DNA from: Bacteroides sp. AN502(2024)
Lineage (GTDB): Bacteria; Bacteroidota; Bacteroidia; Bacteroidales; Bacteroidaceae
DNA length: 64,000 nucleotides
Assembly (NCBI RefSeq): GCF_041227145.1
Contig: NZ_JBGFSP010000003.1
Location: forward strand, 2,790,001 to 2,854,000
Direction of reading: 5' to 3'
The notes under the pieces were generated by a model. The model saw only the letters and a program-made list of their open reading frames with translations. It made no database searches and had not been told where the DNA came from. Within the stretch, counting starts at the first letter, position 1. Every line of letters begins with the position of its first letter. Shown here piece after piece: positions 36,303-45,920 of this stretch. The position numbers and the translations under genes were made by a program.

Positions 36303-37031
36303 TTATCTTTCTGCCTCTATTGTGTAAGTAAAGCTGTCCGCCCGGTAATATCCGATATTGTATTCAATAGGTACTCCGTTCACATCATAAACAAATCTTT
36401 TCCTTATTAATATAGGATCACTGGATTTGATCTCCAGTTTTTCTGCAATAAATTCTCCTGCGAGTCTGGCTGAAATCTCCTCCTTGCTGGTCTTTACCAC
36501 TATATTATATTGAGTTTCCAACATTTCGTATAATGGGCGTGTATAATCTTCCTCCCCGGTTAATGGAATATGGGGGTTGAAGTACGAGATAAAGTAGACA
36601 AACGGGTATTCTTTTTTTCCTCTGACACGCTCCATCACTACACAGCGAGTGGCAGGGCTGGAACCTAAATCGAAGAATGTGCCGATTTCCTCGGTCGGAC
36701 GTTTCAAACTGATATGTAGCTCGAAATTACGAATCTCGATACCTAACATCTTCATTTCCTGTGAGAAACTAAGCCAGTTCTTTACTCCTCCTACGATACC
36801 TTTCTTTACGACTTTCGTTCCGTAGCCTTTCTTTCGAACTAAAAGCCCCTCAAATACAAGCTTGTTGATCGCTTGTCTCAATGTGTTCCTTGAAATATGT
36901 AATTGTTCGGACAATTTAACCTCGTTGGGAAATAACTTTCCGTTTTTGTACTCTTCGGATTCTATGAGTCTTCTTAGGATCTCTTCTGCTTGAATATGAA
37001 GTGGCTTTTCACTGCTATGGTCTATTTTCAT
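36303..37031 (-). CDS. GntR-family (HutC/UTRA) transcription regulator
   Basis: 242 residues from ATG 37031 (MKIDHSSEKPLHIQ); the frame is open to 37148 but that part overlaps the divergent promoter and operator and is rejected. The N-terminal winged helix is typical of GntR (LFPNEVKLSEQLHISRNTLR, QAINKLVFEGLLVRKKGYGT). The C-terminus is a UTRA ligand domain (LSFSQEMKMLGIEIRNFELH, RVRGKKEYPFVYFISYFNPH). It is divergent from the mannan/mannose operon and is very likely its repressor, releasing DNA on binding a sugar phosphate. A palindrome occurs at both ends of the gene. Confidence 0.9.
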   Translation of the reverse strand: MKIDHSSEKPLHIQAEEILRRLIESEEYKNGKLFPNEVKLSEQLHISRNTLRQAINKLVFEGLLVRKKGYGTKVVKKGIVGGVKNWLSFSQEMKMLGIEIRNFELHISLKRPTEEIGTFFDLGSSPATRCVVMERVRGKKEYPFVYFISYFNPHIPLTGEEDYTRPLYEMLETQYNIVVKTSKEEISARLAGEFIAEKLEIKSSDPILIRKRFVYDVNGVPIEYNIGYYRADSFTYTIEAER

Positions 37032-37094
37032 ATCTCTTCGGATTGATTTATTTTCAGCAAATATAAGATTTATCAAAAAATAATCCAAGTATTG

Positions 37095-37124
37095 TTTGGA
37101 ATAAAAATAAATTCTATATATTTG
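37095..37124 (+). promoter_or_regulatory. Promoter of the mannan/mannose operon
   Basis: -33 TTTG (37095-37098), 18-bp spacer, -7 TATATTTG (37117-37124). The putative GntR operator begins 9 bp downstream, over the expected transcription start. Confidence 0.75.
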
Positions 37125-37133
37125 CACAATTAA

Positions 37134-37151
37134 AATATGTATGAACATATT
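37134..37151. promoter_or_regulatory. Putative GntR operator, copy 2 (on operon promoter)
   Basis: AATATGTATGAACATATT, a palindrome with 7-bp arms (AATATGT/ACATATT). It overlaps the expected +1 region, a repressor position. Confidence 0.65.
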
Positions 37152-37171
37152 GAGTCTAAAATGCTATAGAT

Positions 37172-38902
37172 ATGAGAAAAGCTAATTATGATAAATTTCC
37201 TTCTACGAAGCTGACGGGGATGCTTGTTCAGGGTTGGGATTCTATCATTTCTACGTTAAAAGAGAAGATGAATGCGAGAAAAGTGCTGGCAGTGGATTTG
37301 TATACCGGAGTATATGAAGAAGAATTGCTGGATGCTTTTTCAAAAGGGTTCTCCGGAAAAGTGATGAATGTACGTGATCTGATGAAACCGGAACAAGAGA
37401 TCCAAACTTTGACGGAACGCTTCATGACAGAAGATGTGTTGTTTGGCTATGTGACCAATTTGAAGCTGGAAGATTTTTTTGATGCGGATAAATTGGCTGC
37501 TGCGCGAAAGCAAATTAGGGAGTCGGAGGATATTGTGGTAATAATAGGTACGGGGGCTGCCATGGTGGTTCCGCAGAATGCGATGGTTGTATATGCGGAT
37601 ATGGCACGTTGGGAAATTCAACAACGTTTACGTCGCCATGAGGTAAAGGCCTTAGGCATAGACAATCGGAAAGATGCCGTTTCCGTGCAATACAAGAGAG
37701 GGTATTTCAACGATTGGAGAGTATGTGATAGGTATAAGGAAAGCTTGTTTGACAGGATAGAATTCTGGATTGACACCCATGTGGCCGGAACACCGAAGAT
37801 GATTGATAAGGATACTTTCTTTAAAGGGATAGAGGCAACGGTGAACATGCCGTTCCGGGTGGTTCCTTTCTTCGATCCGGCTCCTTGGGGCGGTCAATGG
37901 ATGAAAGAGGTTTGCGACTTGGATCGTGAGCGCGGGAATTTTGGTTGGTGCTTTGACTGTGTCCCCGAAGAAAACAGCCTTTATTTTGAGGTGAACGGAG
38001 TGCGCTTCGAACTTCCTTCGGTCGATTTGGTGTTGCTGAAGAGTAAAGAGTTGCTTGGTGAGCCGGTGGAGGCACGTTTTGGAAAAGATTTCCCCATCCG
38101 TTTCGACTTTTTGGATACGATAGGTGGGGGAAATTTGAGTTTGCAAGTGCATCCTACCACTCAATTTATCCGCGATAGTTTCGGTATGTACTATACGCAG
38201 GATGAAAGTTACTACATGGTAGATGCGGAAGAAGACGCCGTAGTTTATCTGGGAGTGAAAACGGGCATTGATAAAGAAGCGATGATCGATGATTTGCGCA
38301 AGGCACAAAAAGGCGAACGGGTGTTCGATGCAGAAAAGTATGTCAATAAGATTCCGGCAAAGAAACACGATCACTTCCTGATTCCGGGCGGAACGATTCA
38401 TTGCTCCGGTGCGAATAGCATGGTGCTTGAAATCAGTTCGACTCCGAACCTCTTTACTTTCAAACTATGGGACTGGCAACGTTTGGGACTGGATGGAAAG
38501 CCACGCCCGATCAATGTGGAACGTGGTAAATGCGTAATCGACTGGAACCGGGATACGGAGTATGTAAATGAGCATCTTCGCAACCGGTTTGAGGAAGTGG
38601 CTTCCGGAGATGGGTGGATGGAGGAACGTACCGGATTGCATCCGAATGAATTTATCGAAACCCGTCGTCACCGTTTCTCGTCACCGGTGTTGCATCACAC
38701 AAATGATAGTGTAAATGTGTTGAATTTGCTGGAGGGAGAAGAGGCTGTTATTGAGAGTCCTACTCATGCCTTTGAACCTTTCGTGGTACATTATGCGGAA
38801 ACATTTATCATTCCTGCCTGTGTGAAAGAATATACCATTGCTCCGTATGGTAAGTCGGCAGGAAAAGAATGTGTAACGATCAAAGCCTACGTACGCTTTT
38901 AA
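37172..38902 (+). CDS. Class I mannose-6-phosphate isomerase with N-terminal kinase-like domain
   Basis: 576 residues, nearly twice a minimal isomerase. Residues ~1-230 resemble a nucleoside-kinase-like domain (KMNARKVLAVDLYTGVYEEE, IVVIIGTGAAMVVP) without an obvious intact Walker loop. The C-terminal cupin isomerase has zinc-ligand motifs LSLQVHPTTQF and HDHFLIPGGTIHCSG, and the usual ISSTPNLFTFKLWDW segment. It converts mannose-6-phosphate to fructose-6-phosphate. It is first in the operon, 24 bases before the ROK kinase gene, which would supply its substrate from imported mannose. The role of the N-terminal domain is unknown. Confidence 0.85.
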   Translation: MRKANYDKFPSTKLTGMLVQGWDSIISTLKEKMNARKVLAVDLYTGVYEEELLDAFSKGFSGKVMNVRDLMKPEQEIQTLTERFMTEDVLFGYVTNLKLEDFFDADKLAAARKQIRESEDIVVIIGTGAAMVVPQNAMVVYADMARWEIQQRLRRHEVKALGIDNRKDAVSVQYKRGYFNDWRVCDRYKESLFDRIEFWIDTHVAGTPKMIDKDTFFKGIEATVNMPFRVVPFFDPAPWGGQWMKEVCDLDRERGNFGWCFDCVPEENSLYFEVNGVRFELPSVDLVLLKSKELLGEPVEARFGKDFPIRFDFLDTIGGGNLSLQVHPTTQFIRDSFGMYYTQDESYYMVDAEEDAVVYLGVKTGIDKEAMIDDLRKAQKGERVFDAEKYVNKIPAKKHDHFLIPGGTIHCSGANSMVLEISSTPNLFTFKLWDWQRLGLDGKPRPINVERGKCVIDWNRDTEYVNEHLRNRFEEVASGDGWMEERTGLHPNEFIETRRHRFSSPVLHHTNDSVNVLNLLEGEEAVIESPTHAFEPFVVHYAETFIIPACVKEYTIAPYGKSAGKECVTIKAYVRF

Positions 38903-38926
38903 TAATGAAATAAATCATCTAATATC

Positions 38927-40036
38927 TTGAAATCTATGTACGAACATGATGAACGAATCGTAATGACGCTCGATGCGGGAGGTACTAATTTTGTGTTTTC
39001 AGCCATACAAGGCTGTCGCGAAATAGTGGAACCTATTTGCCTTTCGGCGGCTTCCGACGATTTGGAACGTTGCCTGTCTGTTCTTGTAGAAGGCTTTCTG
39101 GAAGTTGAGAAAAGATTACCTAAACTTCCGGTAGCTATCAGTTTTGCTTTCCCCGGGCCTGCTGACTATGAGCATGGAATTATTGGCGACTTGCCTAACT
39201 TTCCGGCTTTCAGGGGAGGGGTGGCACTCGGACCTTATTTGAAAGAGCAATTTGGTATTCCGGTTTTTATTAATAATGACGGTAATTTGTTCGCTTATGG
39301 TGAAGCTTTGGCGGGCATTTTACCCGAAGTAAATAAGCGTCTGAAAGAAGCAGGCAGCAGTAAGAGATATAAAAATCTGCTTGGAATAACACTGGGTACG
39401 GGATTTGGTGCCGGAGTAGTGATTGACAACCGGTTACTGACCGGAGATAACGGCTGCGGCGGTGATGTCTGGATTATGCGAAATAAGAAATATCCCGAAA
39501 TGATTGCGGAAGAAAGTGTCAGCATCAGGGCTGTCAGGCGAGTATATCAAGAACTGACTGGAAAGGATGTTTCCTCTTTAACTCCCAAAGATATTTTTGA
39601 TATTGCCGAAGGAACGGCAAAGGGAGACCGGCAGGCGGCTGTCCGGAGTTTTAACGAACTGGGAGAGATGGCGGGTGATGCCATTATCCGTGCATTGAAT
39701 ATTGTCGATGGCTTGGTAGTGATTGGCGGAGGAGTGGCCGGAGCGGCTAAATACATACTTCCGGGAATCATGAATGAGATGAACCGGCAGATTGGCACAT
39801 TTGCTGGAGCCTCTTTCCCTTGTTTGCAGATGGAGGTATTCAATCTGTCTGAAAAAGAGGAATTTGACAAATTCTTGGAGGAAAAAGACAAAATGGTGAA
39901 AATTCCATTTTCGGAGCGACAGGTACCTTATGCCTGTCACAAGAAAATAGGTATTGCTGTTTCTTCGTTGGGAGCAAGCAGGGCTGTTGCTTTAGGGGCT
40001 TATTCCTTTGCTTTGTCCCAACTGAATATCTTATAA
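38927..40036 (+). CDS. ROK-family sugar kinase (probable mannokinase)
   Basis: 369 residues. ROK phosphate loop LDAGGTNFVFSAIQG at ~16-30, sugar-site region FPGPADYEHGIIGDLPN, INNDGNLFAYGEAL with the catalytic Asp, GITLGTGFGAGVVI and a late IGGGVAGAAKYI adenosine loop. The zinc-binding CxCGxxGCxE motif of ROK repressors and many ROK kinases is absent, and there is no DNA-binding domain, so it is an enzyme rather than a regulator. The operon context (isomerase before, mannan enzymes after) suggests phosphorylation of mannose or a mannosyl sugar. Confidence 0.82.
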   Translation: MKSMYEHDERIVMTLDAGGTNFVFSAIQGCREIVEPICLSAASDDLERCLSVLVEGFLEVEKRLPKLPVAISFAFPGPADYEHGIIGDLPNFPAFRGGVALGPYLKEQFGIPVFINNDGNLFAYGEALAGILPEVNKRLKEAGSSKRYKNLLGITLGTGFGAGVVIDNRLLTGDNGCGGDVWIMRNKKYPEMIAEESVSIRAVRRVYQELTGKDVSSLTPKDIFDIAEGTAKGDRQAAVRSFNELGEMAGDAIIRALNIVDGLVVIGGGVAGAAKYILPGIMNEMNRQIGTFAGASFPCLQMEVFNLSEKEEFDKFLEEKDKMVKIPFSERQVPYACHKKIGIAVSSLGASRAVALGAYSFALSQLNIL

Positions 40037-40075
40037 TGTATGATAACTCTTCTATTAATTCAAATATAAAATGTT

Positions 40076-43000
40076 ATGAAACAATCTAATCTATTGAATG
40101 CGCAATTTGCCCGCCGGCTTTTCAGAACGGCATTTTCGAGTGGGCAATTATTGGCTGTTATGTTGATTGTTTATATGAATGTGGCTATTGGTTCCAAACT
40201 GTATGCACAGTCTAATACAATCGCAGTGAAAGGTAAGGTAATGGCAGACGGGGAACCCGTGATTGGGGCTACCGTGCTGGTAAAAGGTGTATCTACGGGT
40301 ACGGCTACGGATATGGATGGAAATTTTTCACTGAATGTTGCTTCGAAAGCGGTATTGGTAGTTTCTTCTATAGGATATGAAACACAGGAAGTTCCGGTGA
40401 ACGGTCGCCAGTTTATCAATGTGGTGCTGAAGTCGGATGTGGTTACTTTGAAAGATGTGGTAGTGGTAGGCTACGGTGTGCAAAAGAAAGTGAACCTGAC
40501 AGGAGCTGTATCTTCTCTTTCTGTGGATGAACTGGAGGGTAAACCTATTTCCAACGTATTGGAAGCGATGCAGGGAACGACTCCCGGTTTGGTTATCCAG
40601 CAGGGAAGTTCTACTCCGGGTAGTGTACCTGCTATTAATATCCGTGGTCTGAATACAATGAACAACAATGATCCGTTGGTGATTATTGACGGAATTGAAG
40701 GATCGCTGGCCAATCTGAATCCGGCTGATATCGAGCAGATCTCTATTTTGAAAGACGCTTCTTCTACCGCTATTTATGGTTCACGTGCTTCCAATGGTGT
40801 GGTACTTGTAACTACCAAGAAAGGAAAAGCCGGTAAGGTAGAAATCTCTTATGATTTTATGTATGGTGTTCAGCAACCTACTTCATTACCTAAGATAGCA
40901 GACTCGTGGGTATACGCTGAATTGTATAATGAAGCGGCTGTCAATTCGGGAAGAGCTGCCAAATTCACTCCGGAACAGATTGCACAATATAGAGATGGCG
41001 GTCCGAATGTAAACTGGGTGAAAGAACTTTATAACCGTAATTCTCCTCAAAGTTCACACAATGTTTCGATGACGGGAGGTAACGACCAATTGTCTTATAT
41101 GGCTTCTCTGGGTTATCTGGATCAGAATAGTATGTTCAAGGGACCTGATTATGGTTATAAGCGATACAATGCACGTCTGAATGTAAGCCATAAGGTGACG
41201 AATAATTTTACATTGAATCTGACTTCTCAATTTGCCCGTAATGACATTAAAGAACATGCTTATTGGACGGAATGGATTATTGAGCAGGCAAACCGTATGC
41301 CGCCGATTTACCCAATCAAGAATGAGGATGGCAGTTATAACTATCCTTCCGGAAGTAACTCAAACGGCTTGCAGCGTTTGGAAGAAGGTGGTTATCGTCA
41401 GAATGTGAATGACGAATTGTTGGGAACGATACAAGCTGAATGGGAAGTATATAAAGGATTGAAACTGATCGGAAGTGCCGGTGGACGCGTGTGGAATAAT
41501 AATATGCATGAAAACCGGAATGCTTTTGAAGGTACGGGAGATTCGGAAAATAAGCTGACCGAGCAGTTTTACCGTTCCAAGAATATCACTACCAATTTTA
41601 TGGTGACCTATAATACGAAAATTGGAAAACATGCTATCGGCGGACTATTAGGATATGCTTATGAGGGGTTCTCTGAAAAACAATTCTCTACCAGTCGTTT
41701 AACGGAGGATTCTAAGTACGATATTTTTGTAGGTGACTTGAGCGGTGATAAGGTCAGCAATACCGGTTCGGCAAGTGATTGGGCTATCTATTCCGGTTTT
41801 GCAAGAGCTACTTACAACTATGATGAGAAATATTTGCTGGAATTTAATATCCGTAATGACTATTCTTCTTATTTCGCAAAAGGAAACCGTTCGGGAATCT
41901 TCCCGTCTTTCTCGGCAGGATGGCGTATTTCGGAAGAAAAATTCTGGTCTGTGTTGAAGCCGTATGTTCCTTCTCTGAAAATCCGAGGTTCTTGGGGATT
42001 GGTCGGTAATAACCGCATTGGTGCTTACCAATATATGCAGACGGTGTCTGTGACTAATGGCATCAGTTTCGGAGATAAACTGGCGCAGACTGCTACATTC
42101 GCTTCTACAAATCCCGATCTGAAATGGGAAACCACCCGCATGGCTAATATCGGCTTTGAACTGGGATTATTGAATAATGATTTGAATATTACTTTTGACT
42201 GCTTCAATAACCGTACAAAAGATATTTTGGTGAGTTTACCGGTTCCCGGATTGTTTGGTAATGGTGCCCCGATTCAGAACGCTGGTAAGGTGGAGACGAG
42301 AGGATGGGAATTGGCAGTGAGTTATCGTTTGAAGACCGGTCCGGTAGTGCATAACTTCACCGGAAATATTTCGGATAGTTTTAATGAAGTAATAGATACA
42401 CGCGGTACCGAGATGATCGGTGGCTGGGATGTACAGACAATTATTAAGGAAGGTTATCCCTTGTTCTCTTACTATGCATACCGTTCGGACGGATTTTTCC
42501 AAAATGAGGAAGAGTGTCAGAAAGGACCGCACTTGGAAGGTATTACCCCCAAACCGGGTGATATCCGTTATCTGGATAAAAATGGCGATGGTGTGATTAA
42601 ACCGGACGATGACCGTTTCATTGTCGGTAATGACTTCCCAAGATACACTTTCGGCTTCACCTATGGTTTGGAATATAAAGGTTTTGATTTCTCGATGATG
42701 TGGCAAGGAGTAGGAAAACGCGATAAGTGGATGCGTGGCGAATCTGTGGAGGCTTTCCATAATAACAATGAAGGTCCTGTAATGGATTTCCATCAAGACC
42801 GTTGGACTCCGAATAATCCGAATGCCACTTATCCTCGTCTGACAATGGGGGCGGAATCCGCTAATAATGCAGCGAAATCTGATTTTTGGATTCAGGATGC
42901 TAAATACCTGCGTTTGAAAAATGTGCAAATCGGATATACTTTCCCGCAGCAATGGATGAAAAAACTTTATGTCAAGAATCTGAGATTTTTTGCCAGCGTG

Positions 43001-43123
43001 CAGAATCCGTTGACTTTCACAAAGATGAAAGGCGGATGGGACCCGGAATATACCGGAGAGGGTAGTGGGCGTGCTTATCCTGTGGCAAGAGTATATTCAT
43101 TTGGACTTAATGTTAAATTTTAA
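40076..43123 (+). CDS. SusC/RagA-family TonB-dependent outer-membrane transporter
   Basis: 1015 residues. A long signal peptide (LLAVMLIVYMNVAIGSKLYAQ) is followed by a carboxypeptidase-regulatory-like domain (VKGKVMADGEPVIGATVLVK), a TonB-box-like LKDVVVVGYGVQKK, the plug (INIRGLNTMNNNDPLVIIDG, ASSTAIYGSRASNGVVLVTT) and a 22-strand barrel ending VARVYSFGLNVKF. It imports oligosaccharides with the SusD partner encoded 8 bases downstream. The GH76/GH92 genes in the same operon point to alpha-mannan oligosaccharides as cargo. It has no N-terminal signalling (STN) domain, consistent with control by GntR rather than by an ECF sigma/anti-sigma pair. Confidence 0.96.
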   Translation: MKQSNLLNAQFARRLFRTAFSSGQLLAVMLIVYMNVAIGSKLYAQSNTIAVKGKVMADGEPVIGATVLVKGVSTGTATDMDGNFSLNVASKAVLVVSSIGYETQEVPVNGRQFINVVLKSDVVTLKDVVVVGYGVQKKVNLTGAVSSLSVDELEGKPISNVLEAMQGTTPGLVIQQGSSTPGSVPAINIRGLNTMNNNDPLVIIDGIEGSLANLNPADIEQISILKDASSTAIYGSRASNGVVLVTTKKGKAGKVEISYDFMYGVQQPTSLPKIADSWVYAELYNEAAVNSGRAAKFTPEQIAQYRDGGPNVNWVKELYNRNSPQSSHNVSMTGGNDQLSYMASLGYLDQNSMFKGPDYGYKRYNARLNVSHKVTNNFTLNLTSQFARNDIKEHAYWTEWIIEQANRMPPIYPIKNEDGSYNYPSGSNSNGLQRLEEGGYRQNVNDELLGTIQAEWEVYKGLKLIGSAGGRVWNNNMHENRNAFEGTGDSENKLTEQFYRSKNITTNFMVTYNTKIGKHAIGGLLGYAYEGFSEKQFSTSRLTEDSKYDIFVGDLSGDKVSNTGSASDWAIYSGFARATYNYDEKYLLEFNIRNDYSSYFAKGNRSGIFPSFSAGWRISEEKFWSVLKPYVPSLKIRGSWGLVGNNRIGAYQYMQTVSVTNGISFGDKLAQTATFASTNPDLKWETTRMANIGFELGLLNNDLNITFDCFNNRTKDILVSLPVPGLFGNGAPIQNAGKVETRGWELAVSYRLKTGPVVHNFTGNISDSFNEVIDTRGTEMIGGWDVQTIIKEGYPLFSYYAYRSDGFFQNEEECQKGPHLEGITPKPGDIRYLDKNGDGVIKPDDDRFIVGNDFPRYTFGFTYGLEYKGFDFSMMWQGVGKRDKWMRGESVEAFHNNNEGPVMDFHQDRWTPNNPNATYPRLTMGAESANNAAKSDFWIQDAKYLRLKNVQIGYTFPQQWMKKLYVKNLRFFASVQNPLTFTKMKGGWDPEYTGEGSGRAYPVARVYSFGLNVKF

Positions 43124-43131
43124 ACTGTACC

Positions 43132-44739
43132 GTGATGAAAACAACTATAAAGAATTTGATTTTATCGGCTGTCTTGGTAGTGGGCGGTGCTTCTTGCATT
43201 GACTTGGATACGGCACCGTATGACAGAGAAACGGACTTGACTTATTGGGAAGAGGACCCTGAAGCAGCTGTCAAGGCGTTGAATACTTGCTATACCTATT
43301 TGGGAAATATGGACGAACAGCTTTACAGTGAAGCGATGACGGATAATGCTTATACCAAGCAGCCCAATGATTTTACACAAAACATTGGTAATGGTTCCTA
43401 TTCTACAGCGGATGCTTATGTGAAAAAGGTGTGGGACGGACGCTATACGGGTATCCGTATGTGCAACCAGTTGCTCGAAAATATTGACCGGGTTCCTGAT
43501 TTAGATCCGGAATTGAAGAAGCGTTATATAGGGGAGGCAAAAGTGCTTCGTGCTTATAATTATTATGAGTTGTATACGAAATTCGGAAATATTCCTTATA
43601 CTACAAAGGTGCTTTCTATCAAGGAAAGTATGTCTATTGCACGTACAGCCAAAGCCACTGTAATAACGAATGTACTGGCTGATCTGGATGAAGTGATTGA
43701 CGGTAACTATCTGCCGGCTTCTTATGACGCGGATAATAAAGGCAGGATTACCCATTGGGCGGCAATGGCAATCAAAGCTAAAATTTATTTGTTTGAGGGT
43801 AACTGGACGCAAGTGAGAAACATCACGTCTACCATTATGACGGAGGGAGGATTTACGCTCTTTGGAAGTTATGCAGGACTGTTTGAAATTGCTAATGAAT
43901 ATAATTCAGAAATAATTTTGGATGCACAGTATCGTCCGACTAGTCGTGAACATCAGATGATGTATGCTTTCCTGCCACCTTCATTGGGAGGGTATTCCCA
44001 ACTATCTCCTTTACAGGAACTGGTAGACAGTTATATCATGTCGGATGGAAAAACAATCCAAGAAGCAGGAACATCGTTTGATGAAAGTGATCCGTATGCC
44101 GATCGTGACCCACGTTTGAAGGCAACGGTGATGTATACCGGAAACTCATATACGTTGGCTGACGGAACAGAAGTTATTGTCAACTGTGAGAAAGGTGAAG
44201 GCAGGGACGGTTATGGGGTAAGCTCAGACTGTTCGGCTACCGGTTACTATATCAAGAAATATTGGGATAACACTTATCGCGCCACTCTTTATTCAGGCTT
44301 GAACCCGATTTTGATTCGTTATGCTGATATTTTATTGATGAATGCGGAAGCATTGGCTGAATTAGGTGAACTGGATAAGACGGCTTGGGATGCGACTATT
44401 AAACCGATTCGTGATAGAGCCGGATTTACCCTTCCTTCAGCACTGGAATTTCCGGCAGGAACTTCTAAGGATAAACTGATTGAGATTGTACGGAACGAAC
44501 GTCGTTCGGAATTGGCATTGGAAGGACATCGTCATAAAGATATTATCCGTTGGAGAATCGCGGACAGTGTATTGAATGGATGGTGTCACGGAATAAAGAC
44601 AAATGATGTGGTAGGTACGGATGAGGGATACGCTCGGGTTGAAGACAGAACCTTTAATGCAAGTAAGCATTATTTGTGGCCTATACCACAGGCTGAACGT
44701 GACTTGAATGGTAATTTGGAGCAGAATCCGAATTGGTAA
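43132..44739 (+). CDS. SusD/RagB-family surface glycan-binding lipoprotein
   Basis: 535 residues with lipobox GGASC, then the SusD pattern: DLDTAPYDRETDLTYWEEDP, tetratricopeptide-like helices (YIGEAKVLRAYNYYELYTKF) and the C-terminal RYADILLMNAEALAELGE, IVRNERRSELALEGHRHKDI, YLWPIPQAERDLNGNLEQNP. It forms the lid of the SusC transporter and binds glycan at the cell surface. ATG at 43132 or 43135. Confidence 0.96.
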   Translation: MMKTTIKNLILSAVLVVGGASCIDLDTAPYDRETDLTYWEEDPEAAVKALNTCYTYLGNMDEQLYSEAMTDNAYTKQPNDFTQNIGNGSYSTADAYVKKVWDGRYTGIRMCNQLLENIDRVPDLDPELKKRYIGEAKVLRAYNYYELYTKFGNIPYTTKVLSIKESMSIARTAKATVITNVLADLDEVIDGNYLPASYDADNKGRITHWAAMAIKAKIYLFEGNWTQVRNITSTIMTEGGFTLFGSYAGLFEIANEYNSEIILDAQYRPTSREHQMMYAFLPPSLGGYSQLSPLQELVDSYIMSDGKTIQEAGTSFDESDPYADRDPRLKATVMYTGNSYTLADGTEVIVNCEKGEGRDGYGVSSDCSATGYYIKKYWDNTYRATLYSGLNPILIRYADILLMNAEALAELGELDKTAWDATIKPIRDRAGFTLPSALEFPAGTSKDKLIEIVRNERRSELALEGHRHKDIIRWRIADSVLNGWCHGIKTNDVVGTDEGYARVEDRTFNASKHYLWPIPQAERDLNGNLEQNPNW

Positions 44740-44768
44740 TTGGTTAAACGACTCAAAAAGGAATAATT

Positions 44769-45908
44769 ATGAAAAAGATAATATGGATATGTTCAGTACT
44801 TCTGGCAATGGTATCATGTCAGGAAGATTATGAATTGAACACGGATTTTGCAGTCCCCACGGAATTAAGTTCCCCTGCTTCTATCCGGTTGAATGTGTCA
44901 TCCGCAACACCTGTTGTGTTGTCGTGGTCAGGAGGTGGTGCGGCAGATGGCGGAATCGTATTGTACGAGGTGTTGTTTGACAAAGCAGACGGTGATTTCT
45001 CAAAGCCACTGGCTACGGTGAAAAGTGATTTGGGAGCTGCGACCAGTTTATCAATCACTCATGCTGCTATTAATGCGATTGCCAGAAATGCCGGCATTTA
45101 CCCTTTGGAAACCGGAGATATAAAATGGACGGTAAATGCTTCGAAAGGTGGAGTGGTGAAGAGAACTGACAAAGTGGCTACCATCACAGTAACCCGTGGA
45201 GAGGGTATTGATAATATTCCGACGGAATTGTATCTATATGGTTCGGCTACCGAAAACAACGGACAGGGTGGAATTCCATTCCGTTGTGTAGAAGAGGGCG
45301 TTTTCCAGGTCTATACAAAATTGTCTGCGGGAAATATAACATTTAAGTCCGCTACTACCGGTGAAGCGTTCAGCTATTATATGGATGATAGTTCGAAGTT
45401 AAGAGAAGGGGATGGAGAAACGGCTGTAACAGCTTCCGAAGAAGTAACTCGCTTGACTGTGAACTTTAATACAATGGCAATGACGACAGAAAAGATAGGT
45501 TCTTCAGTTCGTTGTATTTGGGGAGCAACATTTGGGGATATAGCTGTACTAGAGTATGCCGGTAATGGCAAGTTTGTGGGAGAAGGTGATATTATATTTG
45601 TAGACCCCGGTCGTCCAAACACAAATCCTCCTTCTTGGCTCGGTTGGATAGAAGAACGCTATTATTTCATTGCAATGGTGAATGGAGCTGAAACTTGTTG
45701 GGGGAGAGGTGATAGCGTGAGTGCCGAACGTCCGGTGGGTGGAGAGCCGGCTTCCTTCTATGCTTTGTATGAGTTTCAGTGGTCTCAATGGGATCATCTC
45801 TGGAAGATGAAAGGTAGCCTGGATTATACGCATGCGACTATCACTATCGATACAAATGCGGACGGGCTGATGATGCATACATTTACTAATGTGACTCCGA
45901 TTAATTAA
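44769..45908 (+). CDS. SusE/SusF-like outer-membrane lipoprotein
   Basis: 379 residues. A lipoprotein signal (LAMVSC) is followed by the SusE N-terminal beta-domain (VSSATPVVLSWSGGG, TGDIKWTVNASKGG) and by C-terminal beta-sandwich modules (IPTELYLYGSATENNG, YYFIAMVNGAETCWGRGD). Proteins of this type bind glycan at the surface beside SusCD. It sits in the standard place directly after susD (29 bases). The specificity is not readable. Confidence 0.85.
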   Translation: MKKIIWICSVLLAMVSCQEDYELNTDFAVPTELSSPASIRLNVSSATPVVLSWSGGGAADGGIVLYEVLFDKADGDFSKPLATVKSDLGAATSLSITHAAINAIARNAGIYPLETGDIKWTVNASKGGVVKRTDKVATITVTRGEGIDNIPTELYLYGSATENNGQGGIPFRCVEEGVFQVYTKLSAGNITFKSATTGEAFSYYMDDSSKLREGDGETAVTASEEVTRLTVNFNTMAMTTEKIGSSVRCIWGATFGDIAVLEYAGNGKFVGEGDIIFVDPGRPNTNPPSWLGWIEERYYFIAMVNGAETCWGRGDSVSAERPVGGEPASFYALYEFQWSQWDHLWKMKGSLDYTHATITIDTNADGLMMHTFTNVTPIN

Positions 45909-45920
45909 TAGAACGAACTT

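Noticed and set aside
37032..37148. N-terminal extension of the GntR protein
   Set aside because: It covers the divergent promoter and operator and is unlike any GntR N-terminus.
42236..42952. 238-codon minus-strand frame over susC
   Set aside because: It is antisense to the conserved SusC barrel, with no domain or promoter.
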